Below are positions 44,556 through 56,696 of a stretch of 64,000 nt of DNA, piece by piece. The notes below the pieces were generated by a model. It made no database searches. It had not been told where the DNA came from and worked only from the letters and a program-made list of their open reading frames with translations. Position 1 is the first letter of the stretch. Each line of letters begins with the position of its first letter. Location of the stretch: contig CM067546.1 of assembly GCA_034509755.1 (NCBI GenBank), positions 15,730,615 to 15,794,614 on the forward strand. Reading direction: 5' to 3'. Position numbers and translations under genes: made by a program. The stretch comes from Anisodus tanguticus (lineage: Eukaryota > Streptophyta > Magnoliopsida > Solanales > Solanaceae).

Positions 44556-46873
44556 ATCACGATCGCAAGAGGGGGAGCTCGTGATCCTCATGAGTTAGCT
44601 GAGGTAGGGCCGTGATCACTCCATTTTGTCTCGCGATTGTATAGAGAATCAACTATGCTGGGTTTGAATTATGCTTCACGATCGTGGTTGGTGGGCCTCG
44701 TAATCGCGAAGGCCATTTTGATGCCTGGGCAGAATTAAAATCCCAATTTAAATATTCATCTTCTTTAATACATTTTAGGAACTAGAGCGCTCAGATTTAA
44801 GTTATTCCAAGTGCAAACTTCAAAATTATTCATTAGGGTAAGTCTTTAATCATTACCCAATCATTTATTTATGATTCCAACCATTATTTTCCAGTCCCCA
44901 CCATGATTCGAAGTTAGAAAATAAGGGTTTCCCATGGATTTGGATTTAACTTAAATTAAACCATTTATGATTAGAACTTCATGATTTTTATGTTAATGAC
45001 TATATAGACTATGGGTAACATGATTTTAAGTTCAATTTCTTATTTTGACCTTCGGGGTTTGGGGCGGGGTTTTAGGTTGATTTTCGGATCCGAACCTTTA
45101 TATAGCAATATGGGTATTGTTAGTTTTGTATTGTTATGTAAATACAGTATTTGAAAAAAGTGGTATCATTCGGAGGCTCACAGAAAGGGAAAGGTCGTGA
45201 ATTAACTCTTCAACTTCAGATTCCGGTAAGTTGAGCCTTACTAAACTCTTTGTGTAATATTTTGCATTAGTTTAATTAATTAAGGGGTGTAATGGGGAAT
45301 TGGGGGTCTCGTACACATGAGATGACGAGCACTTGTGCGGTATCGATATATATGTAAAGGATAATTAAAATACAAAGTAGTTATACTTGTGATGAAGACT
45401 ATGTGTTTAGCCTTTGGGCCTAGTGAAGTGGTGTATAAATTCACTTAGGTTGGTATGACTGTTGTTTATTTGGGTTATGTTAGCCATGATTACTTATTTG
45501 TCATGCATTCATCAGTCCACACCTCGTCTAATAATATGAAAAAAGAGTTCATCTTGCTAAACTAAATTGATTTTATGCATTTCCATGACGTACACATATC
45601 TGTTACATTCATTCATGATATTATTTGACATCTAATTGATGGGATACGAGGAACAGAGCCTGAAGAGGCCGGATTTGGATATGGTACATGGAATTGAGTG
45701 ATGATGATGATATTATATCCTAGGGCTGGTACTCAATGTGATCTATAGGATCTGGTATTCCTTCTGGTGGGTAAATGGACCTCATAAGTCCCCCATGGAT
45801 TATGTGAAACCTATTGTATGAGCATGTGTATACCGGTACATATGGACATTTCATAACGTACATTTCACTTGCATTCATGTCATGTGTGCCTTAGATGATA
45901 TAAAGATGGAATCTTTATAATTATAATCATTTTAATTAAAAGAAGGATAGAACTTTTATGGGTTTCCTTGACTCAAAATGGTGAAAAGTTGAACCATCAT
46001 GATAATACATGCCCTAAATAATGCAAAGGTTGAGTCTTTATGACTAAACTTATCTTAATATATGAAAATGTTGAATCTTTACGGGTATATGAGCCTAAAT
46101 TGGGGAAAATATTAAGTCTTTTATTACTATAATTGCTCTAAGTACTAAAAAGATGGAACCTTTTTGTCTGTTTTTGTCTGAAACGGGATAAAGATCGTAT
46201 CTTTATCGCATATTTGTCTTAATTAATGTAAAAGTGAATACTTTATGCCTATACGTGAATACTAACGAACTTTATGATTGAGTTTAGTTGTAGAACTTTT
46301 ACTTAGATAGTTTAGATGATTATGAAGGTATAATTGTAACTAGATAAGCAAGAAGATGAGTAACCAGAGTACCAACCCTTACCACCACTATAGTTTATGG
46401 TTGGTCAATGATGCTATTGTGTACACGTGCCTCTATAGTCATTCTACACTTGATGCACCTTTTGTGTTCGGGTAACGATCCAAGCAGCGGTAGAGTTTCG
46501 GGATTCGGGACCTTGATTGACTCGAGAGGCGGCAGTAGGAGATTCAGGGTGGGGGAGCTGATGGTAGTCCCTCAGCACCGGACTCCTTCTTATCTTTATT
46601 TTTCTATCTTTTCCTTATTCCAAACAGTTAATGTATTAACTTTCCAGACTTGTATTGGGATAGCTGCTTCTATACTCATGAAAACCGGATTTTGGTGTTA
46701 TTTTTGTTAACTTAGACTTACTTATGTTATGTCTTGAGACTATTTAAATACTTCCATGGTTTATTTCTATTTCCTCATATTTCATTCTTTTTGACTTGTA
46801 AATAAGCTTAGGGTTCACCTACGAGTTTAAGGTAGGTGATCTCATGAAACAAATAAAATTTTGATTTGTGACA
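44556..46873 (+). repeat. 3' part of the split solo LTR
   Basis: Continuation of 28455-28993. No coding motif. It ends TAGGTGATCTCATG and GATTTGTGACA. An open frame of 100 codons (46408-46710) reads through LTR sequence and is not a gene. Confidence 0.75.
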
Positions 46874-46887
46874 CTTACCCTCTCCAA
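46874..46887 (+). mobile_element. Residual 14 bp of the LINE tail between two insertions
   Basis: CTTACCCTCTCCAA. The first five bases are the duplicated target of the solo LTR; joined to 28454 the sequence continues the TS/SolRTE consensus (ACATCTTACCCTCTCCA). The next element starts at 46888. Confidence 0.7.
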
Positions 46888-49132
46888 TGTCACACCCCAC
46901 AATTCTACGTGCAATCAAAAGTATAACTAGCCGATTTGAGCTTTAGCAACTTAAGGCCCTTTTCGAGAATCACGATGACTTATACGAGTATCAAAGAGGT
47001 TTACAGAAGGTTAGAAGTTAATTGGATTAAAGAAAACATATCTCGGCAAAGTTTAACGAAAATTAGGTGATATGCTAAGCATTCCGCCCCATGGAAGTCG
47101 ATCTGCTTCGCCGATCGAGCCATGGAACAAAGTCTAAACTTCCCCACAACATTGCCACCATGTGTGTTGGGTTATGTAGCCTCATATGGTAGTATGCAAC
47201 ATAGAACCTGCCATATATGGGAGGCTGTGGGTGATGCTATTTATAGCCCAAAGTTGTGGTAGCTCATTTTCAATCTAATTTCGACCCTAACACTTTCCAA
47301 ACACTCTCAAAAATTTCCCTAGAGTTCTTATATCACCTAAGATCAGTTCCATATCAAATTGAAGATAAATCTTCCATAGATAACCATTAAGGAGATTGGA
47401 AATCTTCACAGTAGCAAGATGGAGTGAATGACCTTCTTGAGCTTGGAGAAGAGTTGATGCTACAAGCTTTCTTGGCTGGTGTAAGGTTTGATATTAATTT
47501 TATTACTAATCTCTAACACCTCATAGCCTTGTTGAGATTATGGATAAAAGAAACTTGTGATAGTTGAGCTAGAACTAAATGAAAGAGTTTCTATGAACCT
47601 TGGATAGTTCTTGAGTAAGCTTTGATATGATCATGGCTTGAAGTTGAAAGATATGGTACTAGAAATCATGGAGTATATCTTATTATTGTTGTGGTGGTGG
47701 TTATTATTGTTGTTGGTGGTGGTGATGTTGGTGTTGTGTTTAAGGGGAGTACATAGTATGGTTGGTAGCCATGAACATCATAATTAGAGAAGTATGCACT
47801 CTAGGTGTTCGTCAAATTATTCTAGCAAATCAATTCTTAGTTTGTCGATCGCATCTTAATCAAAAACCTCTATGTTTTGCACATAATCACCCGTAAAGCA
47901 TCCATGGGTTTGTGAGGCATTGTTAACTAAGAGACACAGGTATGTAAGGCTATCCCCTTATTTCAAAAGCATGGAATCCAAAATGTTATTCGTTTTCAAA
48001 AAAACATCCCTCAAACTACTCTATTCGTATATCATTATCCTTTGTCGAGAGTAGTTTTTTGTTATTGTTGTGCTTATAGTTATTGTTGGTTGGTTCCTTG
48101 TAAACAATATCACAAACCTTCGAGAGGGAATATTCCAAAGAGTTAGTCATCGAGTAGACCAAGAGTCATTCCAAAGTAAAGTCAAAGGGTTCTGAATTCA
48201 AAGAGGCCACAAGTCCCATTGTTACCAGAGTACATTATCCACACTACTGAACTAATATCGGTGGGCAGTTATATATATATATACTATTCACACCACCATT
48301 GCAAATAGTTGGTGGGAAGTTGTACATGTACATTATACACATTATGTCATGCTATAGTTGGTCGGGTAGGCACTTATATGTGCATCCATACATACACTTC
48401 AGAGCACTACCTAAGGGAAAAGACATATTACACACCTAGGACTATAAGCGGAGGGTAGATCACATAACTAAATTTCTATACAAACGTTCTAGTATAGTTT
48501 CAGAGTTTCATTATTCGCCCTACGTGGCACATAGGTGATCAGAGTATCAGACTGCTTTTATGCTCCTCTTTACCGCTTATATTTTATATTTTCATTCATG
48601 CTTTACATATATGTACATTTCTTTTGTACTGGCATCCCTTTTGTCGGGGGCGATGTGTGTTCATGTTGTAGGTTCTGATAGACCACCTCAGTAGGAGCTA
48701 TCGAGTTCAGCCTTCAGTGAGTAACATTTCATCTTCCCGGAGCTTCCTCGTCTGGTGTTGGGTATGTCTTGTATAGATATGTACATAATGGGTAGGTCGG
48801 GATGCTGTCCTGCCCATATGATAATACATGCACTCTGGAGGCTCATAGACTTATGTGGTATGTACAACTGTGATGTATAGCCTTATCGGCCAAGTTGTCT
48901 TTTATTGACTTGTGTTGCGACCTTGTCTGTCTTGTTTACATATATATTTTGGGTTGATCCCTCTTTGTTCACCCTCAGATGATGTATTATATCTTGTTTT
49001 ACAGATTATGGCCTTGTTGGCCCTTCTATAGTGTTGTTGTTCTACTTATAGAGAAGCATGTTTATCAAAGTAGTATGCTCGGGCCAGTACGGCACTGGGT
49101 GATAGCTACACCCCCTAGTTTGGGGTGTGACA
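46888..49132 (+). repeat. 5' LTR of the plus-strand gypsy
   Basis: 2245 bp, TGTCACACCCCACAATTC to TTTGGGGTGTGACA. TATA-like box TATTTATA at 47238-47245. GT- and TTG-rich tract 47680-47740. Clearly divergent from the 3' LTR, so this is an old insertion. Confidence 0.88.
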
Positions 49133-49136
49133 AACT

Positions 49137-49148
49137 TAGTATCAGAGA
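49137..49148 (+). other. Primer-binding site of the plus-strand gypsy
   Basis: TAGTATCAGAGA, two changes from the initiator-tRNA Met complement, four bases after the LTR end. It is followed by GTCGTGTCTAGTATGTCTTG, shared with the leader at 26350. Confidence 0.75.
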
Positions 49149-49349
49149 AGGTCACTCCTAGGAGTTTGTGAGTCGTGTCTAGTATGTCTTGTTTATGGGT
49201 GTATTGTGCACCACACTTATAACCAAGAGTTTGTGGGGCATCTAGGGATATTTATTGTTCTTTAACTTCATAGATCGTTCTATAGAGATGATTTACATGA
49301 TATTGAGTATAATTCGTGCTTTATCCCTTTCTCAATCATACTAGTTACT

Positions 49350-52300
49350 ACGAGAGCTACTATTAGTCATTGAGTCGATGCTGATAGGGGTGAAGGTACT
49401 AGTAATGCCCTGCCCAGTCAAATTGATAGAGTTGAGACCCAGTGAGAGTCGCACTCTCACGTATCACCTGTTCGACCTCTACAGGAGGAGATTAGAGGAG
49501 GTGTGGTACCTCTAGCTCCTCAAGACATAGTACCTCCAGCTCCACCAAATCTGGTTCATCCAGTTCCTCCGCTCAAGTCTTCAGATCAGGGTGTGGCAAG
49601 TATTGTGCAGTTATTAGAACAGATAGTTGTTTCAAAATAGCGGCATATACTGGCTTCCACATGAGTTGGGTCTTCTGATAGTATAGGGAGCTCCAAGACC
49701 CGATAATTCCTTGCATTAAGCCCCCCAATATTTATCAGTATTGATTCAGGTGCAGACCCACTGGACTTTATTGATCATATGTAAAATGTATTGTTGGTTA
49801 TACATGCTTCAGAGACGGACACAGTTGAGTTGGCCTTTTTTTAGATTGCGAGATGCGGCTATTTTGTGGTATGAGGCTTGAGAGCGGTCCTGAGGCTCGG
49901 ATGCACCTCTCACAGTATGGGATGAGTTTGCAGATGTTTTTCTTGATCATTATTTCCCATTAGAGGTATAAGAGGCCATAGTAGAGCGCTTCTTAAAACT
50001 CAAGCAATGGGGCAAGAGTGTTCGGGATTACAATTTGCAGTTTGATTCTCTGGCTAGGTATGTCCCGAATATCATGGATACAATAAGGGCTGGGGTTCAT
50101 TAATTTGTATCAGGTTTGGATACACGTCTGATTGGCAAGTGTATGATAACCTCCCTAAATAGGGACATGTACATTGACAGGATACATGCATACGCTCTAA
50201 AAATATGGGGATATAGAGAGGGAGTTGACTAAGAGGTTAGATCAATTGGTTCTTTCAGGGAAACATCATGTATCTCTAGGAAGCGATTCCCTAGGAATCT
50301 ACCTCGGTTTGCCAATAGTGTTCCATCTCAGTTTTAGGAGCCCATATATGACAGACATGCTCAGTTTGGGCTAGGGCAGAATTTGAGAGATTTGGATTTT
50401 CATAGGCAAGAGAGTTCACGCCAGATTAGACCACCATTTCCACCTTGTGGCCAGTTTGGTAGGACACATTTGGGGCAGTGTTGGTTGGGTACCAATGTGT
50501 GTTATTAGTGTGGAAATCCTGGTCACTATATGCGCCAGTGTCTGAGCAGAGGTTGAGGTGGTACGGCTCAGCCGATGAGGTCTACAGCAACGTCCTCGTT
50601 GAATGTACACCTACAGAGTGGTGGGCCACAGACCCTAGCAGGTAAAGGCAGAGGCCAAGGAAGAGCCTCCAGTTCAAGCGGTGCCTAGAACCGCATCTAT
50701 GCTTTATTAGGTCTAGGATTTGGAGTCATCTCCGGGTGTTGTTACAGGTATACTATATTTCTTCAGTTATGATGTTTATGCATTGATAGATACATGCTCC
50801 AATTTGTCCTATGTTACGCCCTTTGTTGCTAGCAAGTTTAGGTTTGAACCAAAATTGTTGTCTAAGTCGTATGAAGTGGCTACACTGGTTGGTGAGACGA
50901 TTATAGTATTTCAAATTTATATGAATTGTACTATGACAGTTTGTAACCATTATACTTTGGCTGATTTAGCTAAGTTACCCATGTTTGAGTTTGATGTCAT
51001 TATGGGCATGTATTGGTTAGCTTCTAGTTTGCAAATGTGGAATGCCGAACAAAGATTGTGAAATTCAATTTTCCAGGCGAGTCAACCCTTGAATGGAGGG
51101 GAATTCTACTACGCCTAAAGGTAGGTTTATTTCCTACTTGAAGGCAAGAAAGATGATTTCCAAGGGTTATATTTATCATTTGGTTCAGGTTAGGAATGCA
51201 GATGTAGAGCCTCTGACCTTTCAATCTATTCTCGTAGTTAATAAGTTTCTCGATGTGTTTCCAGATAAACTTCCGGGAATCCCTCCAGAGTTGGAGATCA
51301 AGTTTACTATCGATGTACTTCTAGATACGCAGTCAATATCATTCCCTCTTTACCGAATGGCTCCTGCCGAGTTAAGGGAATTGAAGGATCAGTTGAGGGA
51401 TTTAAGGGGAAAAGGCTTTATCAAGCCTAGTACATCACCATGGGGCGCACTAGTGTTGTTTGTTCAAAAGAAGGATGGTTCCCTGAGGATGTGTATTGAT
51501 TACATGCAATTGAATAAAGTCACTATCAAGAATAAATATCCACTTCCGAGTATCGATGATTTATTCGATCAGTTGTAGGGTGCTAAGTATTTCTCGAGGA
51601 TTGATTTAAGATCATTTTACCACCAGTTAAGGGTAAAAGAGAAAGATACCCCGAAGACAGCCTTTCGAACCAGGTATGGTCATTTTGAGTTTCGGGTGAT
51701 GTCTTTTAGAATCACTAATGGGCCAGCAGAATTCATGAATCGAATGAGTCGGGTCTTCAAACCATTTTTAGATATCTTCGTTATCGTATTTATTAATGAT
51801 ATTTTGGTATACTCGCAGAGCAAACCATGCAGATCATCTCTGAGTGGTGTTACAGACGCTCCAAGACCGTAAGTTGTATGCCAAGTTTTCTAACTATGAG
51901 TTCTAGTTGAACTCCGTTGCCTTTCTAGGACGTATAGTTTCTTCAAAAGGTATTAAAGTAGATCATCAGAAGATTGAGGCCGTAAAGAATTAGCCGAGGC
52001 CCACGACCCCTACTAAAGTACGTAATTTCTTATGCTTAGGTAGATAATATTAGAGATTTGTGGAGGGATTTTCTTCTATCTCCGCACCTATAACAAAGCT
52101 TACTCACAAGACAGCTAAGTTTCAGTGGTCAGATGTGTGCGAGCGTAGTTTTCAAGAATTGAAGAACACGTTGACATCCACATTTATATTGTCTATTCTA
52201 GAAGGTACCTATGGGTACGTGGTCTACTGTGACGCCTCCAAGTTTTCCTAAGGTGTGTCATGATACATCATGAGAAGGTTATAGTATACACTTCAATGTA

Positions 52301-54141
52301 GTTGAGAAAACATGAGTTGAACTACCCAACTCATGATCTTGAGTTGGCAGCAGTGATCTTTGCCTTGAAGATATGGCGTCATTACCTATATGGAGTTCAT
52401 GTTAACATTTTACAGACGATAAGAGTTTACGGTATATATTTCGGCAAAAGGAGTTAAATTTAAGGCAAAGAAGGTGGCTTAAGTTGTTGAAGGATTATGA
52501 TGTTGATACTTTATACCACTCCGACAAGGCAAATGTTATAATTGATGCCTTAAGTTGCAAGTGTATAGGGAGTTCGGATGATATTGAAGCAAACAAGTTT
52601 GAGACAACCAAAGAATTGTGTCGCTAAGCTAGTTTGAATGTGCGACTATTGGATACGGATGACGGAGGTACGGTGGTGCAGAATATCGCAGAATCGTCCT
52701 TGATAGCAGAGGTGAAGGCAAGGCAATTTGATGACCTCGAGTTGGTCCAAATGAAATAGGGGATTCCCATAAAAAGAAGATGGTATTAGAGCTTGTAAGA
52801 GACGTAGTCTTTAGATACCAAGGTCGACTATGTGTGCCAGGCATGGGAGGGCGCCAAGAATAAATTATGGTCGAGATCCACCAGTCCGGGTATTCCATTC
52901 ATCCTGGCTCGACAAAGATGTACCATGATCTCTGACAGGTTTACTGGTAGAATGATATGAAGAAGAATACTGCAACATTTGTAGCTTTGTGTCTGAATTG
53001 TCAGTAAGTAAAGATCGAACACCAGAAGCCCAGAGGCTTGATTCATAATATTGAAATCCTGACTTAGATGTGGGAAATGATCAATATGGATTTTATCGCA
53101 GGCTTGCCCCGTTCTTATTGGAAGTTTGATTCCAATTGGGTTACTGTCGACAGGCTTATGACATTAGCCCATTTTCTACTTGTTCGCACTATTTTTTTAT
53201 CTAAAGATTATGACAAGATATATATTAAAGAAAGACTCTGATTGCATGGTGTTTCGGTCTCTATCATATCTGATAGGGGTGATTAGTTTACAGCTCACTT
53301 TTGGAGGTTGTTTCAGAAAGGTTTAGGTACATAGGTGAACCTTAGCATAAATTTCCATCCGCGGACCGACGGTCAAGCCAAAAGCATAATCCAGACACTC
53401 GAGGGCATGCTACGGGCTTGTATATTAGATTTAAAAGATAGTTGGGTTGATCATTTTCCCCTTATCGAGTTCGCTTACAATAACAATTATTAGTCCAACA
53501 TCATGATTGCCTAATATGAGGCCTTGTATGGACAGGAATATAGATCCCCGATTGGCTAGTTCGAAGTGAGTAAAGCTGGATTACTAGGTTCCAATTTGGT
53601 CCAGCAAGCAATGGAAAAGGTAAAGCTAATCCAAGAGCACTTATTGACTGCCCAGAGTCGACAAAATACCTATTCAAATGTTCGACACCGCAATTTGGAA
53701 TTCACAACTGACAATTGGGTATTCCTGAAGGTTTCGCCAATGAAGGGTGTTACGAGGTTTGGTAAGAAGGGGAAACTCAGTCCCAAATACGTTGGGTCGT
53801 ATAAAAGCATTCGCAGAATAGGTTGAGTGGCTTATGAAGTTGAACTACCCTCATAATTGGAAGTTGTTCACCCGATATTTCACGTATCGATGTTGCACAA
53901 CTGTATAGGGGATCCCTCCCACATTACCCTCGTGGAGGATATGCAGATCACCAAGGATTTATCTTATAAAGAAATGCCTATATCTATCCTGGTTCGACAA
54001 GTCTGGAAGTTGAGAACTAAGGAGGTTGCCTATGTTAAGGTACTATGGAGGAATAATAATATAGAAAAAATGACTTGGGAGGCCGAAGATGATATGAAAT
54101 CTAAGTATCCTTACCTCTTCCAAATCACAGGTTCACACTGA
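49350..54141 (+). pseudogene. Gypsy gag-pol pseudogene, probable chromovirus
   Basis: Gag about 49350-50680: WDEFADVFLDHYFP and ERFLKLKQWGKSVRDYNLQF pieces, then a CCHC knuckle at 50500-50541 (CGNPGHYMRQC) with a stop in its first loop. Protease 50720-51061: ALIDTCS, where the usual D-T/S-G has Cys for Gly. RT from 51093: LDVFPDKLPGIPPELEI, KPSTSPWGALVLFVQKKDGS, a TAG at 51576, then in the same frame FSRIDLRSFYHQLRV and the catalytic box VFINDILVYS (51786-51815), Asp to Asn. RNase H about 52205-52400: YVVYCDASK, HDLELAAVIFALKIWRHYLY. Integrase about 52830-53600: HPGSTKMYHDL, DRLMTLAHFL, TDGQA. C-terminus 53566-54141: LSPKYVGSYKSIRRIG, HPIFHVSMLHNCIGDPSH and KEVAYVKVLWRNNN, TWEAEDDM, a chromodomain-like tail. 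More than a dozen stops; several fit CAG or TGG to TAG changes. Confidence 0.88.
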
Positions 54142-54309
54142 CATTGTATGATACGACTTCCCCTACTCTTGTGATATAGTAGCGTACTTCATATTTATGT
54201 ATCTTGTTCAGGTGATCACAATAATCAAAATGAAATAAAAGCAGTCCAGGATCAAGGTGAAGATGTATAAGGTGAGTTATGGCTAACTCTTATATTTATT
54301 GACATAGTA

Positions 54310-54797
54310 ATGGTTGTGTGAGGCCAATGATATAAAGGGGGTTGTGGAGGACACAGATTGGGGTAGAAGGATAGTAGGCAGTTCAGCATAGTCCTACTTA
54401 CGCTTACATACTGGTAGTTATAGTGTTATTATTGTAGCTCTACTTAGCCTATCATACTAGTAGGCGCAGTATTGTTTTATAATCCCCTGTCCTTTGATTT
54501 CTGATATTGTATGTTCTTTCGTGTATTGTGCTTATCTTATTTAATTGTATTAGTTACTGCTTTTTTTTCAGAATGTTTTACCATGGTTTATTCGTTTTTG
54601 TTACTCTCATTGTCATACTGCTTTAAATTGTTTGTCTGGGTTTGACTGTTTTTCTTGCTTTGCTTGTGCTTATGCTTTGTCTTAAGTCGAGGATTTTTTC
54701 AGAAACAACCTCTCTACTTACCAAGGTCTGCATACACTCTACCCTCGACAGACCCCACGTTTTGGGACTTCACTGGGTATGTTGTTGTTGTTATTGG
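54310..54797 (+). mobile_element. RTE-type LINE 3' end with TS tail
   Basis: It lies between the pol 3' end and the polypurine tract of the gypsy. The sequence follows the 3' untranslated region of the LINE at 27826 (GGGTAGAAGG, TACTTACGCTTACATACT, ATTGTAGCTCTACTTAGCC), then GTCTTAAGTCGAGG, GAAACAACCTCTCTACT, GCATACACTCTACCC, GACTTCACTGGGTATGTTGT. Here the LINE 3' region and the TS consensus are visible in one continuous piece. No target duplication could be identified. Confidence 0.75.
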
Positions 54798-54922
54798 TCC
54801 TATGTGACACTTGTGTTGGTTCTGGCTGCTTGGAAGGTGTTGGGATAGTCCTATTTATAGAGGAAACTCTTCCAAAATTCTATTAAAACTCAAGTGTTAA
54901 AAGACTCTTAGTTACGTCCTTC

Positions 54923-54942
54923 AACATTCGAGGACGAATGTT
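54923..54942. promoter_or_regulatory. Perfect palindrome before the polypurine tract (plus-strand gypsy)
   Basis: AACATTCG-AGGA-CGAATGTT, two perfectly complementary 8 bp arms, directly followed by CTTTAGGGGGAAGGA (54943-54957), the polypurine tract, and the 3' LTR at 54958. Confidence 0.6.
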
Positions 54943-54944
54943 CT

Positions 54945-54957
54945 TTAGGGGGAAGGA
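54945..54957 (+). other. Polypurine tract of the plus-strand gypsy
   Basis: TTAGGGGGAAGGA ending one base before TGTTACACC of the 3' LTR. Confidence 0.8.
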
Positions 54958-56663
54958 TGTTACACCCCGCAATTCTACGTGCGATCGAAAGTATAATTAG
55001 TTGATTTGAGCTGCGGCAACCTAAAGCCCTTTCCGAGGTCACATATGACTTATACGAGTGTCAAGTAGGCATACGGAAGGTTGGAAGTCAATTGGATTAA
55101 AGGAAACACATCTCGTCAAAGTTTGACGAAAATTATGCGATATGCTAAGCATTTTGCCCCACGAAAGCCGATCCGCAACGCGGATCGAGCCACAGAACAA
55201 AGCCTCAAATTCCCCACCATACTTTCACCATGTGCGTTGGGTTCTGCGGCCGCATATAGTGGTATGCGATGCAGAACCTTCCTCATATGGGAGGCGATGG
55301 GTGAGTTGGAGAAGAGTTGGAGAAGGACCTTCTTGAGCTTGGAGAAGGTTGATGCTACAAGTTTTCTTGGTTGGTTAAGGTAATATATTGATGTTATTAA
55401 TGATCTCTAACATCTCATAGCCTTGTTGAGATTATGGATAATGGATAAAAGAAACTTGTAATAGTTGAGCTAGAACTCCATGAAAGAGTTTCTATGAGCC
55501 TTGGATAGTTCTTGAGTAAACTTTGATATGATCATGGCGTGAAGTTGAAATATATAGTACTAGAAATCATAGAGTATATCTTGTTGTTGTGGTGGTGGTG
55601 ATTATTATTGTTGTTGGTGGTAGTGGTAGTGCTATTGATGTTGTGTTGAAGGGGAGTAGATAGTATGGTTGGTAGCCATGAACATCATAACTAGAGAACT
55701 ATGCACTCTAGGTGTTCTATCAAATTGATTCTTAGTTTGTCGATTGTATCTTAATCCAAAACCTCTACAATGTGTATATAATCACCCGTAAAGCATCTGG
55801 GGTTAGGGAGGCGTTGTTAACTAAGTGACACAGATATGTAAGGCTACCCCCTTCGTTCAAAAGTATGAAACCCAAAGTGTTATTCATTTTCAAAAAAAAA
55901 TGTCCCTCGAACTATTCTATTCTATATCGTTATCCCTTGCGGGAGTGGTGTCTTGTTATTGTTGTGCTCATAGTTATTGCTGGTTGGTTGCTTGTCCACA
56001 ATGTCACAAACCTCCGAGAGGGAGTATTCCAAAGAGTTAGTTGTTGAGTCAACCAAGAGTCGTTCCAAAGTAAAGTCAAAGAGTTCTGAGTTCCAAAAAG
56101 GCCACAAATGCCATTGTTACCACAATACATTATCGACACCACCGAACTAATATCAGTAGAAATTTATATATATATATTCACATCACCAATGCAAACAGCC
56201 GGTGGGAAGCTGTACATGTACATTATACACACTGCGTCGCGCTATAGTCGGTCCGGTAAGCACTTATATGTGTATCCATACATACACATCAGAGCACCAC
56301 CTGAGGGAAAAAACATATTGCAAACCTCAAACTATAAGCCGAGGGTAGATCATGTAACTAAATTTCTACACAAAGGTTCCAGTACAGTTTCATTATTCGC
56401 CCAGCATGGCACACAGGTTATCAGAGTATCAGACTTATTTTATTCTCCTATTTACCTCTAATATTATCATATTGCTATTCATATTTTACATACCGGTACA
56501 TTTCTTTCAACTGACGTCTTTTTTTCCCGGGGGCATTGTGTGTTCATGTCGCAGGTTCTGATAGGGGCCCTGATATACCACCACAGTAGGAGTTGTCGAG
56601 ATCAGCCATCAGTGAGTAAGCTTCTTCTTCCCGGAGCTTCCTGGTCAGGTCTTGGGTATGTCT

Positions 56664-56696
<33 letters not shown>

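Larger units (their letters stand above)
28455..46873 (+). mobile_element. Gypsy-type solo LTR, 2857 bp, interrupted by a 15.6 kb insertion
   Basis: Seen: begins TGTAATGACTCGCATAGTC at 28455 and ends GATTTGTGACA at 46873, with a perfect 5 bp duplication CTTAC (28450-28454 and 46874-46878). Its sequence is 28455-28993 plus 44556-46873; removing the insertion rejoins CTTCATCGC to GATCGCAAGAGG, giving one continuous sequence. No primer-binding site or interior follows, so it is a solo LTR left by LTR-LTR recombination. The family differs from the other LTRs in the window. Confidence 0.82.

Noticed and set aside
46408..46710. 100-codon plus-strand frame with Gly/Arg-rich part
   Set aside because: Lies in the solo LTR; no motif and no support beyond being open.
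47680..47740. TTG/GGT-rich repeat as a SINE tail
   Set aside because: The same tract is present in both LTRs of the gypsy (also about 55578-55640), so it belongs to the LTR.
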